Assembly (NCBI GenBank): GCA_005772855.1
Contig: SXIK01000166.1
Coordinates: 1 to 64,000 of the forward strand
Reading direction: 5' to 3'
From: Planctomycetia bacterium
GTDB lineage: Bacteria; Planctomycetota; UBA8108; SXIK01
DNA: 64,000 bases
Positions 23,023-32,262 of this stretch are shown one piece after another. Position numbers and translations under genes: made by a program. Every line of letters starts with the position of its first letter. Position 1 is the stretch's first letter. Below the pieces are notes generated by a model, which saw only the letters and a program-made list of their open reading frames with translations, did not search any database and had not been told where the DNA came from.

Positions 23023-26000
23023 TCCGATGGGCTTCCCGGAAGGAGAGCGTCCCGAGGCGTTGTGTGATTTTGCCTGGACTCTTGGCTGTGCTTGGCGCTC
23101 TTCCCGGGTGTCTGTGGCTCTCGGGCACGATCACGGGGGTCGTTGCCACCCAAAAGAACAAGAGCCACGATCCCACGCCTTCCGAGCCTCTCTTGCCTGA
23201 TCCGGATCCGGTAGAGAGGCGGCCTGGGCCTTTCATACTCCTTGAAGGAAATCCGGTCGCGGTGGCGATTGGGAACTTCGTGGTCGGTGAAGTGGACACG
23301 ACGGAGGACGAGCGTCCGGCGAACGACGTCGCTGTCATCTTCGAGGGTGGCCAGCACATCTCCTTCTTCGAGGGAGACGGCGAGGGCCGTCTAAAACACC
23401 ACTCGTCGGTCCCGTTGAGGACACGCAACTCGGTCGCGATGGCAGTGGTGCCGCCGCTCCCCGGGGAGCCCCAGGGGCTCCTGGTCGCGACCTCACAAGT
23501 GCTTGAGCTTCTGGTGTGGAGCTCGACCGACAAGCGGATCGTTGTCTCATCATCTCTCTTTTTTGAAGGCAAGGCCGACCTCGTGCGTGATGTGATCACT
23601 CTCGACCACGACGCTGATGGGGTTCTTGACGTCGCGGTTTCGAGCCACGCCAACAACTGGGTCGAGTTCTTTCGACTGAGCCCGGATCGACTTCGCCTGG
23701 AGAGAATCTCCTCAGCGATCCTCCAGCTAAAAAACCAGCCGCTTTCCCTCACCGCAGCGGACTTCTTTCACGACGGCCGGGGTCAGAGCGACCTGGCGAT
23801 CCTCGCCGAGGAAGGCGCTCGCACGATCGTGCTTCTTCATTTATCGCGGCCGGGCGGCGTTTGGTGCGAAACCGCGGACGACAAGGCGGTCTTCGGCGAG
23901 CCGGGCCTCGGGCTGGCTCGAGGCGGCGACTATGACGTCGACGGCGACGGGAGCTCCGACATCGTCGCGAGTCGCTCGGACGGGATCGTGGCGGTGAGCG
24001 TCTCGCCACCTGTCGAGCTCGCAGGTTGTGGTCTCCAGAGTGCCACGAAGATCCTTACGGTTCGGGCGGGCTCTCGTCACTTCAGCCCGCGGCCCGCCGG
24101 AGTGGCTGCGTTGCACATGCCGGGTGGACTCCTGGAGACGTGGGACCGAGTGACGGTGGACGAACAGCTCAACGCGCTGGTCTGCTCCTACTATCCGCTG
24201 GGCGGTCGGAGGGCAGCCGCGACGGTCACCTACCCGCTTCCGGGAAAGGGGAGAGCCCTCGCCACGGGTGATCTCAACAGCGACGACATCGAGGACCTCG
24301 TCGCTGTGACCGTGGACCCAGTCGCTCCAGCGCTCTCGGTGCTCTTGGCACAAAGCCGTAAGCCTGTCTCGTTCAACGTGGAGAAAGAGAAGGATCCAGA
24401 GTACGTCTGGCGCCCACTTGTGGCCCCGTTTTACTACCCATTCGGAATCGCGGCCGGCGAGCCTTCGTCGCGGAGGCAGCCTCCCCGTCTCGGCCGCCTC
24501 GCCCACGGGTGGGCAGGCGAAGGTGACTCCGAGCCGTTTCTGGCTGTCGCTGACCGTGCCAATGAGGAGTTGGCCATTTTCTTCTTGGACCCGACGCCGA
24601 GCGATCTCCTGCGTGGCGATCAGGAGCGCTACGGTGGGCTCATCAACAATCCCATCGGCGTCAACGTGGGACATTTCGACGACGAACCTGGCGACGATAT
24701 TTTGGTCGGGGCCGAAAAAACCCTGCACTTTCTGCGCAACCGTGGAGCGGGAACGGAGACGAGGTTCGAGGTCGAGTCGATCCCGTTCGAGGAGCTGCAG
24801 GCCGCGGACCCTCACGTTCGAGATCTCGACTTTGGCGCCGACTTCGAGCTTCAGAACGCCGCCAAGGCGTTCCTCGATGACAACGAGTTTCTCGACGTGG
24901 CGGTCGCATTCAGATACTCCCTGGCAGACACCTTTACTGAAGCGACATGCCTTGAGAAGCCATGCCTGACGGTCCCCTGCGCCTTTCAGCGCGATGGCGA
25001 TGACGCCGATAAGGATGGCGACACTCAAGAGATCCTCCGCAATCCCGACGGATCCATGGTCCGAAAGGAAGCCAAGGCCCCAGTGGACTACGTGATCGTG
25101 ATCTTGAATCTTGGCGCACCGCTCGGGCATCCCGACCACCGCAAGGTGCGTTTCTACCGCGTGCCCAATTCTCCACGCGACCTCGAGCCGGTCAACCTCA
25201 ACGGGGACGTGGCGCTGGACCTGATCGTCGCTTGCGGAGGGGACGAGGTCGAAGGCACGAACGTCGTCTATCAATTGTTCGGGGATCCCGCAAAGCTCGG
25301 CGAGTTTTTCGACGACGCGTCGCCCGACCCCAAGGCGATCCACCCGATCGCGTTGTGCGGGCCCGACGGCGACAACGAGGACAAGTCCAAGGGCGAGACC
25401 GAGGGGATAGCGGACGTGTCCTCGAACAATAGCCCTGTTCAAGCCGCACGGTCCCAAAGCGAGGCGACATGGCCCTTGGTCGAGTGGATCCTCTCGTCGA
25501 ACCTGGGAGCGGTTCATGTCTATCAACGTACCGGCTCGGTTCCCGAGCCGGACGGGCGCTTGTCGCCAATCTTTGGCCGGCCGTTGCGTGTCGCGAGTGG
25601 TGACGATCCAGAGGGCATTTTTGTGTACGACTTCTTCCCGGATTCCGAGGGGCGTCTCGACCTCGCGGTCGACTTCGAGGCCGAAACGACGGGCGTGCTC
25701 TTCCTGCGCAACGACGGGGCCGTTCCGGGGGTAAACCCCTGGAGCGAGTCGGGTGATATTCTGCCCATCGGCGCTCCGCAGCACTTGGAGGTGATTCCGA
25801 GTGTTACCGACGCCCTCACGGTTGCCGTGTCAGGCCGCACGAACCAGCGAGTCGAGATCCTGCAGCAAATCGACTGCCCCGGGCCGTGCTCCTTTACCAA
25901 CATCACGTCGATTCCCCTCCTGCGGCCCAACGTGCCCGGCCACTTCAGCGGCTTCAGCGTCGCTTCGCGATCGAAGGGGGGGCTGGCTCTCGCGCTGCGT

Positions 26001-26996
26001 CTTGAGGACGGCGATCTCATCGGCGGAACGTTTCCGGTCGACGTGGGGCGGTTTCCCAGAGGTGACGAGGTCACACGGGATCGACTGCTTGCTCTGGAGG
26101 CGCTGGACTCCAAAACGTTCTTCCAGCGCGTGCTCATCGAGACGACCGAGAGCCCAAGCGCTGTGTGTCTCGGGAGCTTCTCGGGCTCTGGTCAAGAGGC
26201 TCTCGACCTTCTCGTTGCCGTCGACGGCGGCCGAACGATTCGGTGTCACCGAGGTCAAACGGACCCGAACATCCCCCCGGTCAGTCCCGGCGGAACCAGC
26301 GTGTTGCGGCTCGACGATCCGCTCCTCGACTGGTGCGCGGTCGAGCCCAGCGCGCTTCTTGTGGCGACCGAGGAGCGGGTCGAGCTTCACCAAGTCCAGG
26401 CGCTGTCCGGAACGAGCCAACCTCTCTGGAAATCCGCGGTCTTGGGTCCGCTTCTGCGCGTGGCGAAGGGTTGGACTTCCCCACGGCGCGAGCTTCCGCG
26501 CGACTTCTTCGTGGCCGCGCTCTTGAGCACACTCGTTCGTGTTGTAGCCCCGAGTGGCGCCTCAGTGGAGCTCCTGGCGGGCGCAGAGGAGCTTGGCGCG
26601 CTCGGGGTTGTCGACGTCAACGGCGACGGCCGCGATGACCTCGCCGTCGTCGAGAAGGGCGTGTCCCGGCTGCGGATCTTTCTCCAGAGCGGGCCCGAGG
26701 GTGCAATTGAGTTTACATCGAAGACCGCCGTTGGCTACCCGGGCTTCGCAGAGCCTGTCGACGTCATCGGCCTCGAGGCCAATGGCGACAAATATCGCGA
26801 TGTCGCGTTCGGCGCGAGAACCGGCGAAATCTTCGTGTTTCTTGGGAACGGCGTGGGCTCGTTCCAGCGGCCGGCCGTGATCTTCGCGGGGGCTGAGCTG
26901 GAGGGCCTGCGAGCGCACGATCTCGACGGCGACGGTCTGGACGAGATCCTCGCCGCGGTGGCGCACCCAGGGCTTGTGATTCTCCCGGGACGCTGA
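23019..26996 (+). CDS. Giant FG-GAP/VCBS-repeat lipoprotein
   Basis: 1325 residues; ATGA overlap with the FHA gene. A lipoprotein signal (LGALPGC) begins the protein. The body is made of repeats with calcium-type loops, e.g. DHDADGVLD, DYDVDGDGSSD, DLNSDDIED, DVNGDGRDD and DLDGDGLDE, as in FG-GAP/VCBS proteins that fold into integrin-like beta-propellers. Such proteins are exposed on the cell envelope and bind ligands or other proteins. A short acidic insert (DGDDADKDGD, about residue 660) is also present. As last gene of the sigma/kinase/FHA operon it may be a ligand-binding component or a structural output. Its last repeat (DLDGDGLDEILA...PGLVIL) is echoed in the small ORF at 27169-27498. 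Confidence 0.9.
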   Translation: MIRWASRKESVPRRCVILPGLLAVLGALPGCLWLSGTITGVVATQKNKSHDPTPSEPLLPDPDPVERRPGPFILLEGNPVAVAIGNFVVGEVDTTEDERPANDVAVIFEGGQHISFFEGDGEGRLKHHSSVPLRTRNSVAMAVVPPLPGEPQGLLVATSQVLELLVWSSTDKRIVVSSSLFFEGKADLVRDVITLDHDADGVLDVAVSSHANNWVEFFRLSPDRLRLERISSAILQLKNQPLSLTAADFFHDGRGQSDLAILAEEGARTIVLLHLSRPGGVWCETADDKAVFGEPGLGLARGGDYDVDGDGSSDIVASRSDGIVAVSVSPPVELAGCGLQSATKILTVRAGSRHFSPRPAGVAALHMPGGLLETWDRVTVDEQLNALVCSYYPLGGRRAAATVTYPLPGKGRALATGDLNSDDIEDLVAVTVDPVAPALSVLLAQSRKPVSFNVEKEKDPEYVWRPLVAPFYYPFGIAAGEPSSRRQPPRLGRLAHGWAGEGDSEPFLAVADRANEELAIFFLDPTPSDLLRGDQERYGGLINNPIGVNVGHFDDEPGDDILVGAEKTLHFLRNRGAGTETRFEVESIPFEELQAADPHVRDLDFGADFELQNAAKAFLDDNEFLDVAVAFRYSLADTFTEATCLEKPCLTVPCAFQRDGDDADKDGDTQEILRNPDGSMVRKEAKAPVDYVIVILNLGAPLGHPDHRKVRFYRVPNSPRDLEPVNLNGDVALDLIVACGGDEVEGTNVVYQLFGDPAKLGEFFDDASPDPKAIHPIALCGPDGDNEDKSKGETEGIADVSSNNSPVQAARSQSEATWPLVEWILSSNLGAVHVYQRTGSVPEPDGRLSPIFGRPLRVASGDDPEGIFVYDFFPDSEGRLDLAVDFEAETTGVLFLRNDGAVPGVNPWSESGDILPIGAPQHLEVIPSVTDALTVAVSGRTNQRVEILQQIDCPGPCSFTNITSIPLLRPNVPGHFSGFSVASRSKGGLALALRLEDGDLIGGTFPVDVGRFPRGDEVTRDRLLALEALDSKTFFQRVLIETTESPSAVCLGSFSGSGQEALDLLVAVDGGRTIRCHRGQTDPNIPPVSPGGTSVLRLDDPLLDWCAVEPSALLVATEERVELHQVQALSGTSQPLWKSAVLGPLLRVAKGWTSPRRELPRDFFVAALLSTLVRVVAPSGASVELLAGAEELGALGVVDVNGDGRDDLAVVEKGVSRLRIFLQSGPEGAIEFTSKTAVGYPGFAEPVDVIGLEANGDKYRDVAFGARTGEIFVFLGNGVGSFQRPAVIFAGAELEGLRAHDLDGDGLDEILAAVAHPGLVILPGR

Positions 26997-27168
26997 CAAC
27001 AAACAACCGTCGGAAAGAGAGGGGGTGCCTCGGATTGTAGGAGCGTAAGTTTCGGCGGCAGCCTGTAAGGCAGGAAGACTTTCAACGGCACTTGGTTCTG
27101 CTCCAGTGGGGTACTATCCCGAGGCGTTGCCTCTGACCCCGTGGTGCAGAATAACGCAGGATACTACC

Positions 27169-27498
27169 ATGGATCGAGCTGGCGGGAATCAGCTGGGAAT
27201 TGTGGGGCCCGCACTATTGGCCTTGACGTTGCCTCAGCGGCAAGTGTCCGGTCAGCTCTTCGAGAATCTGGAGGCGTTGGGAAGGCGGCTGGACGTCGGC
27301 CTTACCTCATCGGGTGGGCCGCTCGGGGGTCGCAGGGGAATCTCTGCGGGGGACTCGAACGGCGGCGGCAGGCCGGAGCTCGCGGCGAGCAACCTTGACG
27401 GTGACGGGAGGGATGAGATTCTCGCCACAGGCGGCGTCCCCGGGCTGGTCGCGCTCTCGTGCCGCGGATCCGTGCGCCAGGAAGGCGGCGGCCAGTGA
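27169..27498 (+). CDS. Small FG-GAP-like ORF, possible fragment of the upstream gene
   Basis: 109 residues from an ATG at 27169 with AGGA upstream; the open frame goes back to GTG 27106. The C-terminal part reads NLDGDGRDEILATGGVPGLV, a close echo of DLDGDGLDEILAAVAHPGLV at the end of the FG-GAP lipoprotein 350 bp upstream, preceded by a second motif DSNGGGRPEL. The N-terminal 70 residues are not recognisable and there is no firm signal peptide. Its TGA (27496-27498) overlaps the GTG start of the sigma gene (GTGA), which favours real translation. It may instead be the degenerate end of a duplicated FG-GAP gene. Confidence 0.5.
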   Translation: MDRAGGNQLGIVGPALLALTLPQRQVSGQLFENLEALGRRLDVGLTSSGGPLGGRRGISAGDSNGGGRPELAASNLDGDGRDEILATGGVPGLVALSCRGSVRQEGGGQ

Positions 27499-28073
27499 TC
27501 GGTGGTGTCGACGTCGCGCCCGAGCTGTTCGAACGGCTTTCGCGCGGCGACCCCGAGGCCTTTCGCGAGGTGTATGCGCGCTACGGTGCCCGCGTCGCCG
27601 CCATCGCTCGCCACCGCATCGGACGGCGCTTGCGGGCGCGCCTCGAGACCGTCGACCTGACCCAGGAGGCCTGGGCCGCAGTGGCCTGTGAGGCACCGAA
27701 TGTCGCCTTTGCGAACGAGAGGCAGTTCCTCGGCTGGATCGAGGGCATCGTCGAGCGCCGGGCACTGCGCGAGGCGCGGCGATGGAGCGCCCAACGCCGA
27801 CGTTTCGAACGCGAGGTCGCTGGCACCGACGCTGCCTCGTGTCCCGATGCGCGCGCCGAGCGGCCGAGTCAGGTTTTGCTGGTCAAGGAGGCGACCGCGA
27901 GGGTGTCGGTGGCACTCGCCCGCCTCGAGAGCGACGACCGGCGAGTCGTCGTCTTGCGCCTGTTGCTCGACTTGCCCTGGCGCGAGGTCGCAGCGGCGCT
28001 CGGCGTCGCCGAGGAGTGTGCGCAGATGCGTTTCACGAGAGCGCGGCGGCGGTTAGCAGAGCTCGCAGGCTAA
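27495..28073 (+). CDS. ECF-type RNA polymerase sigma factor
   Basis: 192 residues from the GTG at 27495, chosen because AGGAAGG lies about 10 bp upstream and because it overlaps the preceding stop (GTGA). Region 2: ELFERLSRGDPEAFREVYAR, then VDLTQEAWAAV and FLGWIEGIVERRALREARRW. Region 4: LARLESDDRRVVVLRLLLDL, then WREVAAALGVAEECAQMRFTRARRRL, a helix-turn-helix. It resembles the ECF-like sigma factors that are abundant in Planctomycetota. No anti-sigma gene is adjacent; the next gene encodes an exported phytase-like protein 118 bp downstream. The trigger is unknown. Confidence 0.9.
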   Translation: MIGGVDVAPELFERLSRGDPEAFREVYARYGARVAAIARHRIGRRLRARLETVDLTQEAWAAVACEAPNVAFANERQFLGWIEGIVERRALREARRWSAQRRRFEREVAGTDAASCPDARAERPSQVLLVKEATARVSVALARLESDDRRVVVLRLLLDLPWREVAAALGVAEECAQMRFTRARRRLAELAG

Positions 28074-28191
28074 ATCGTACCGCGCTTTTTTTCGGACCGG
28101 TTGTTGGGTTTTTCGTCTGACGGCGCTTTACCTGCGGGAGCCGCGAATGGAGTTGGCTCCGTGTTCAGGTCTAGAGCAGGAAGGAGCTTGT

Positions 28192-29505
28192 ATGAGACTG
28201 GAGTCTGTCATTTGTCGTGTGCTGTTTTCGGCGGTTCTCGCACCGATCTCCGGGGCGTGGAGTGGGGCGCTTGCGCAGGTGGAGACGTTTCAGGTCGATG
28301 TTTCGAGCCCGCGCTTCACGCTCTACACGGACCCCAACACGGGCCGGGAGCTCAAGCTCGGTGGCTTCTCGGGGCTGACCGCGGTGCCCTCGGACCGCAC
28401 GGGCAGGCTTTTTTACGTGGTCACGGACCGCGGACCTACTGTCGACTTTGGCGCCACCGGCAAGGGTTTCGCAGTGCCCGACCATGCGGTCAGTATTCTC
28501 ACAGTGCAGTTACAGTCGAATGGCTCGGGCAAGGTACTGCGCGTTCTGCCGCTGCGCCGTCCCGGTGGCGAGCCAATTCACGGCGTGCCGAGTGCATGCC
28601 ACCTCGACGAGTCGCCCGTCGTCGACCTGAACGGGAACGAGCTGACGCACGATCCCGACGGTCTCGACTCCGAGGGCCTCGCGGTTCTCTCGCCCGGAGG
28701 GATCTTTTGCATCAGCGACGAGTATCTCCCCAGTGTCCTCTTCGCGGGCCCCGGGGGCCAGGCGCTCCTGCGCCTCGTGCCGCAAGGCGCCGTCTGCGGC
28801 GGCGAAAAAGTCCCGACCCTCGATATTCTGCCTTCCGTCTATCGCCAGCGCATCGCCAACCGCGGGTTCGAGGCCATTGCCGTGACGCGCGAATGGAAGC
28901 TGTACGTGATATCACAGCGCCCGCTCGCGAACCCTGACCGGGCCGCGAGCCAGGCCTCGCGTAACATCCGCGTCCTCGAGCTCAACCTGCCGCGCCTTCT
29001 GACCGGCCACGGCGGCGCCATGCGCCAATTGGTGTACCTCACCGAGGTGAGCTCGCGGCAGGATCGCGTCTACGTCAGCGACCTGGCCTCGCTGGGCGGA
29101 AGCAAGTTGATAGCTTCCGAGCGGCGCACCGACAAGGTCTTCATTCTCGACGTTGCCCAGGCCACGGACATCACGGCGTTCGAGGACTCCAGCGGCCGGC
29201 TGCTCTCGGATCCGACGCGCACGATCGAACAACTCTCGCCGGCAGAGCTGGCCGCGCTGGGCGTCGTCCCTGTAGTGAAGACGCTCCTCCACAGTGGACT
29301 CACGGCCATCGATCCGACACTCGACAAGGTCGAGGGTTTGACCGTCTCGCGCGGCCGCCTTGTCGTCTGCGCCGACAACGACTTTGATCTGCTGGACGGC
29401 GACTACACGACGACCCCGGCGACGCTGTTATTCCAGGAGCCGTCCAACACGCCGCGGATCATCACCATCGCCTTGCCGCCGGGCTCGCTCCCGGCCGGCA
29501 ACTGA
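28192..29505 (+). CDS. Secreted phytase-like esterase (esterase-like activity of phytase family)
   Basis: 437 residues. The ATG at 28192 has AGGAAGGAG upstream and opens a signal peptide ending near GALAQ. The body matches the pattern of the phytase-like esterase family: an early GGFSGL strand, a VVTDRGPTVDF motif, then DSEGLAVLSPGGIFCISDEY and an NRGFEAIAVT strand, consistent with a beta-propeller. Members are thought to hydrolyse phosphate esters, but few have been tested. It is on the same strand as the sigma gene 118 bp upstream and may be controlled by it. No metal site is certain from sequence. Confidence 0.85.
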   Translation: MRLESVICRVLFSAVLAPISGAWSGALAQVETFQVDVSSPRFTLYTDPNTGRELKLGGFSGLTAVPSDRTGRLFYVVTDRGPTVDFGATGKGFAVPDHAVSILTVQLQSNGSGKVLRVLPLRRPGGEPIHGVPSACHLDESPVVDLNGNELTHDPDGLDSEGLAVLSPGGIFCISDEYLPSVLFAGPGGQALLRLVPQGAVCGGEKVPTLDILPSVYRQRIANRGFEAIAVTREWKLYVISQRPLANPDRAASQASRNIRVLELNLPRLLTGHGGAMRQLVYLTEVSSRQDRVYVSDLASLGGSKLIASERRTDKVFILDVAQATDITAFEDSSGRLLSDPTRTIEQLSPAELAALGVVPVVKTLLHSGLTAIDPTLDKVEGLTVSRGRLVVCADNDFDLLDGDYTTTPATLLFQEPSNTPRIITIALPPGSLPAGN

Positions 29506-29556
29506 GTGCCGATCGACCCAAAGGGATGCCGGAAATCTCTCCCGTACCCCGGGTGC

Positions 29557-31416
29557 TCAGTCGAGCTTCAGCTCGAGCGGGGTGAGGAAAAGGATCTTTT
29601 CCTTCGAGGCCTGCAAAATGAGCCAGGTCTTCTCGAGAGCCGCTCGAAGCTCCGGGACGGACAGAAGGGCCCTCCCCTCGACGCCGGTGAGCCCTGCCAT
29701 GCCCGTGAGCTGGGTCATCCCCAGGGACTCCGAGATCGCATCGAGGAAGTTCGGCGCCGCGGGGGACTCGACAATCTCGAGCTTCTCCTCCGGAGGCACC
29801 TTTGCGAGCTCTCTGGCCACCTCAATCGCCCTGCGCAAGCCGCCGAGCTCGTCGACGAGCCCCTTCGCGACGGCATCCTTGCCTGTCCAGACGCGGCCCT
29901 GGGCCACGGCGTGAATCTCGTCGCGCGTTTTCCCTCGGCCCTCGGCGGCCTTGTCCACGAATTGCCAGTAGAAGCCTTCCATGACTTTTCGAAGAGGCTC
30001 GGTCGAGACCTGATCCGGGTCGGTAAACGGGGAGAAGGAGCCGGCGCTCTTGCCCCTGGAGACTCGCTCCACTCGCACGCCGAGGAGGTCCAGGGTCCCG
30101 CTCAGGTTGAGGAACGAGGACACGACGCCGATCGACCCGGTGAGGGTCTCGCTCTGGGCGAGCACCCTGGAGGCCCCCATGGCGATGTAGTAGCCGCCCG
30201 AGCCGGCGACATCCGAGAGGCTCGCCACGACGGGCTTCCTTTCCCTGGCATTGAGCACCGCGCGCCAGATGGCGTCGCTCGCGATCCCGGAGCCGCCGGG
30301 GCTGTTGACGCGGAGCACGATGGCCTTCACAGAGGCGTCATCGGTGGCGGTCTTGAGCGCCTCGATGAGCGTTTCGGATCCGAGCACTTCGGCGTTGCCG
30401 AAAGGGCTCCCCTTGCTCTTGCCGGACAGGATCATGCCGTTTGCGTAGACGATCGCGATCTTCGGTGACGACGATGACCCCCGCCTGGGTGGAGAGAGAG
30501 CCTCCATGACCATCTTGAAGAGGGTGAAGGGGTTTTGAGTGTCGAGATCGACCGATCTGCGGCCGTATTTTGTGAGCACCCTGAGTTTCTGGACGCCGAG
30601 GTCCGCCTTCACATCTGCCCAGAAGTGATCCTTGTGCGCGATCTCGTCGACGAGGCCAAGCGCTTTCATTTCTGCGGCGGAAAGACAGCCGCGATCGATT
30701 GCCTCGACCACCATCTCCCTCGAGATGGCTCGTCCCTGCGAGATAATATCGAGCAGGGTCTGGTAGTTGGCTTCGACCAGGCTTTCAAGCACTTCCCGGT
30801 AGGCCGGGGACATTCCCTTGCGCGCGTAGTTCTCGAACGCGGACTTGTAGTCGCCGATGTGGCTTACCAGGAACTTGATTCCCATGCGGTCGAAGAGCGG
30901 CTTCCAGTAAAGCACCTCGGCGGCCACGCCCGGCAGGATCGTCATGGCCGATTCTGGCATGGTGACTCGGCTCGCCGTCGAGAGGAGGAGCAGGTCGAGC
31001 ATACTGGGCTGTTCACTGTAGGCATAAATCGGCTTGTCGGCCGACTTGAAGTCCTTCAGTGCCGCGATGACTTCCTGGACCCTTGCCAGTCCCATGGAGG
31101 GGGACTCGGGCCGCAAATAGAGCGCCGAGACACTCGAGTCGTTCCTTGCCTTGCGGATCAGTTCGAGCAGGCCCCGGAAGTGGAGCGGACTCGGCCCAAA
31201 GGGGTTTTCCGCGGGCACGGAGTCCTCGTAGAAGCCCTTGAGCACGAGTTCGACGACCGTGCCGGTCTTCTCTTCCTTTCCTGCTTCTTCACCCCGGGGT
31301 TGCTGCTCGCCTGGGGGCACTTTTTCGGGCTCGGAGGCCTTTTTTTCCTCCTGGGCAAGCGCAAGGTAATACGGCGAAAGTACCAAGAAACTCAGCAAGG
31401 CCAGGCGGTGACTCAT
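29557..31416 (-). CDS. sppA: Signal peptide peptidase SppA, long (two S49 domains) form
   Basis: 619 residues from the ATG at 31416, which opens a signal/anchor (MSHRLALLSFLVLSPYYLAL) behind GGGGAG; 100 further upstream codons are out of character. Both S49 domains are present. The catalytic Lys is in the GDYKSAFENYARKGMSP segment (about residue 189) and the Ser nucleophile in VAGSGGYYIA (about residue 405), the same arrangement as Escherichia coli SppA. A low-complexity Glu/Lys linker follows the anchor. The enzyme degrades cleaved signal peptides in the membrane. It is third in a leftward set with the MBL hydrolase (62 bp gap) and lactate permease. Confidence 0.93.
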   Translation of the reverse strand: MSHRLALLSFLVLSPYYLALAQEEKKASEPEKVPPGEQQPRGEEAGKEEKTGTVVELVLKGFYEDSVPAENPFGPSPLHFRGLLELIRKARNDSSVSALYLRPESPSMGLARVQEVIAALKDFKSADKPIYAYSEQPSMLDLLLLSTASRVTMPESAMTILPGVAAEVLYWKPLFDRMGIKFLVSHIGDYKSAFENYARKGMSPAYREVLESLVEANYQTLLDIISQGRAISREMVVEAIDRGCLSAAEMKALGLVDEIAHKDHFWADVKADLGVQKLRVLTKYGRRSVDLDTQNPFTLFKMVMEALSPPRRGSSSSPKIAIVYANGMILSGKSKGSPFGNAEVLGSETLIEALKTATDDASVKAIVLRVNSPGGSGIASDAIWRAVLNARERKPVVASLSDVAGSGGYYIAMGASRVLAQSETLTGSIGVVSSFLNLSGTLDLLGVRVERVSRGKSAGSFSPFTDPDQVSTEPLRKVMEGFYWQFVDKAAEGRGKTRDEIHAVAQGRVWTGKDAVAKGLVDELGGLRRAIEVARELAKVPPEEKLEIVESPAAPNFLDAISESLGMTQLTGMAGLTGVEGRALLSVPELRAALEKTWLILQASKEKILFLTPLELKLD

Positions 31417-31478
31417 GGGTGCTCCCCGGATCAGGTCCTCGTGTTGAGAGAGGGCACAATGGCCCCCAAAAAGCGTCC

Positions 31479-32246
31479 TCAGACGCGCAGCATCATACCA
31501 TCTTCGGCTGCAATCACTCGCGACATGGGGCGCTTCGCAAGCGCCCGGGCGACATCGTTCGACAGGTGCACGAGCACGATGCGCCGGGCGCCAAGTCGCG
31601 ACAGGCCGTTTCGCACCTCCTCGAGCGAGACGTGGGCGTAATCCGGCTTTTTCTTGCAGGTGCATTCGAGGATGAGCAGGTCGCAGCCCCGGCTCAGGTC
31701 CTCGAGGCCCGGGCACCAGCGAGTGTCGCCGGTCACGCCGATCGTGCGGCCCGGGAGCTGGAAGCGGTAGCCCATCGATGTCGGGTGATGCTCGAGAGGA
31801 ATCGTGTCGAAGGTGAAGCCGAGGCCGCTTTCCACGCCGAGACTCTTGCGGACTGGAAGCTCGGTGTGCTGGAGCTCAAAGGCGAGCTTTTGACGGCTCA
31901 CGAGCTCCTCGTAGCAGGCGTTGGCGAGGCCCTCGAGCCGCTTTCGCGTCCCTCGGGGCCCGAACACCCTGAGGGGGCGTGAACGGCGCTCGACGAAGGC
32001 GCCATGAAGGAGAAGGAATGGCCAGCCGCCGATGTGGTCGCCATGAAGATGCGTGAAAAACGTCGCCTCGAGCCGTCCGGGCGCAAGTTTCGCACGCTCC
32101 AGACCCTGAAGGGCGGTGGGGCCGGCATCCACCAGGAAGGGTGGAGAGCTTCCGGGATCGACCCAGACGCATTGCGAGCCTCGCCCATCGGTGTTGAACG
32201 CATTGCCCGTGCCCACGAGGACGACCTTGGTTCTTGGGGACCGCAT
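31479..32246 (-). CDS. Metallo-beta-lactamase-fold hydrolase (RNase Z-like)
   Basis: 255 residues, ATG at 32246 with TAAGGACAG upstream. The zinc motif THLHGDHIGG is at residues 65-74 (His66, His68, Asp70, His71); a GVTGDTRW strand and a late LVHLS histidine provide the further ligands. The opening LVGTGNAF and the overall length match the RNase Z/arylsulfatase-like branch of the MBL fold. It lacks the long exosite arm of true tRNase Z, so a general phosphodiesterase or other hydrolase is equally possible. It lies 16 bp after the lactate permease stop and is co-directional with sppA. Confidence 0.88.
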   Translation of the reverse strand: MRSPRTKVVLVGTGNAFNTDGRGSQCVWVDPGSSPPFLVDAGPTALQGLERAKLAPGRLEATFFTHLHGDHIGGWPFLLLHGAFVERRSRPLRVFGPRGTRKRLEGLANACYEELVSRQKLAFELQHTELPVRKSLGVESGLGFTFDTIPLEHHPTSMGYRFQLPGRTIGVTGDTRWCPGLEDLSRGCDLLILECTCKKKPDYAHVSLEEVRNGLSRLGARRIVLVHLSNDVARALAKRPMSRVIAAEDGMMLRV

Positions 32247-32262
32247 CTCTGTCCTTACGTGA

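Noticed and set aside
23841-25784. 647-codon leftward frame within the FG-GAP gene
   Set aside because: GC-driven antisense frame; the rightward frame carries the calcium-loop repeats and the coupled start.
26997-27168. Frameshifted continuation of the FG-GAP lipoprotein
   Set aside because: The lipoprotein ends cleanly after its last repeat and the following 170 bp show no repeat in any frame, so the small ORF is a separate echo and not a shifted tail.
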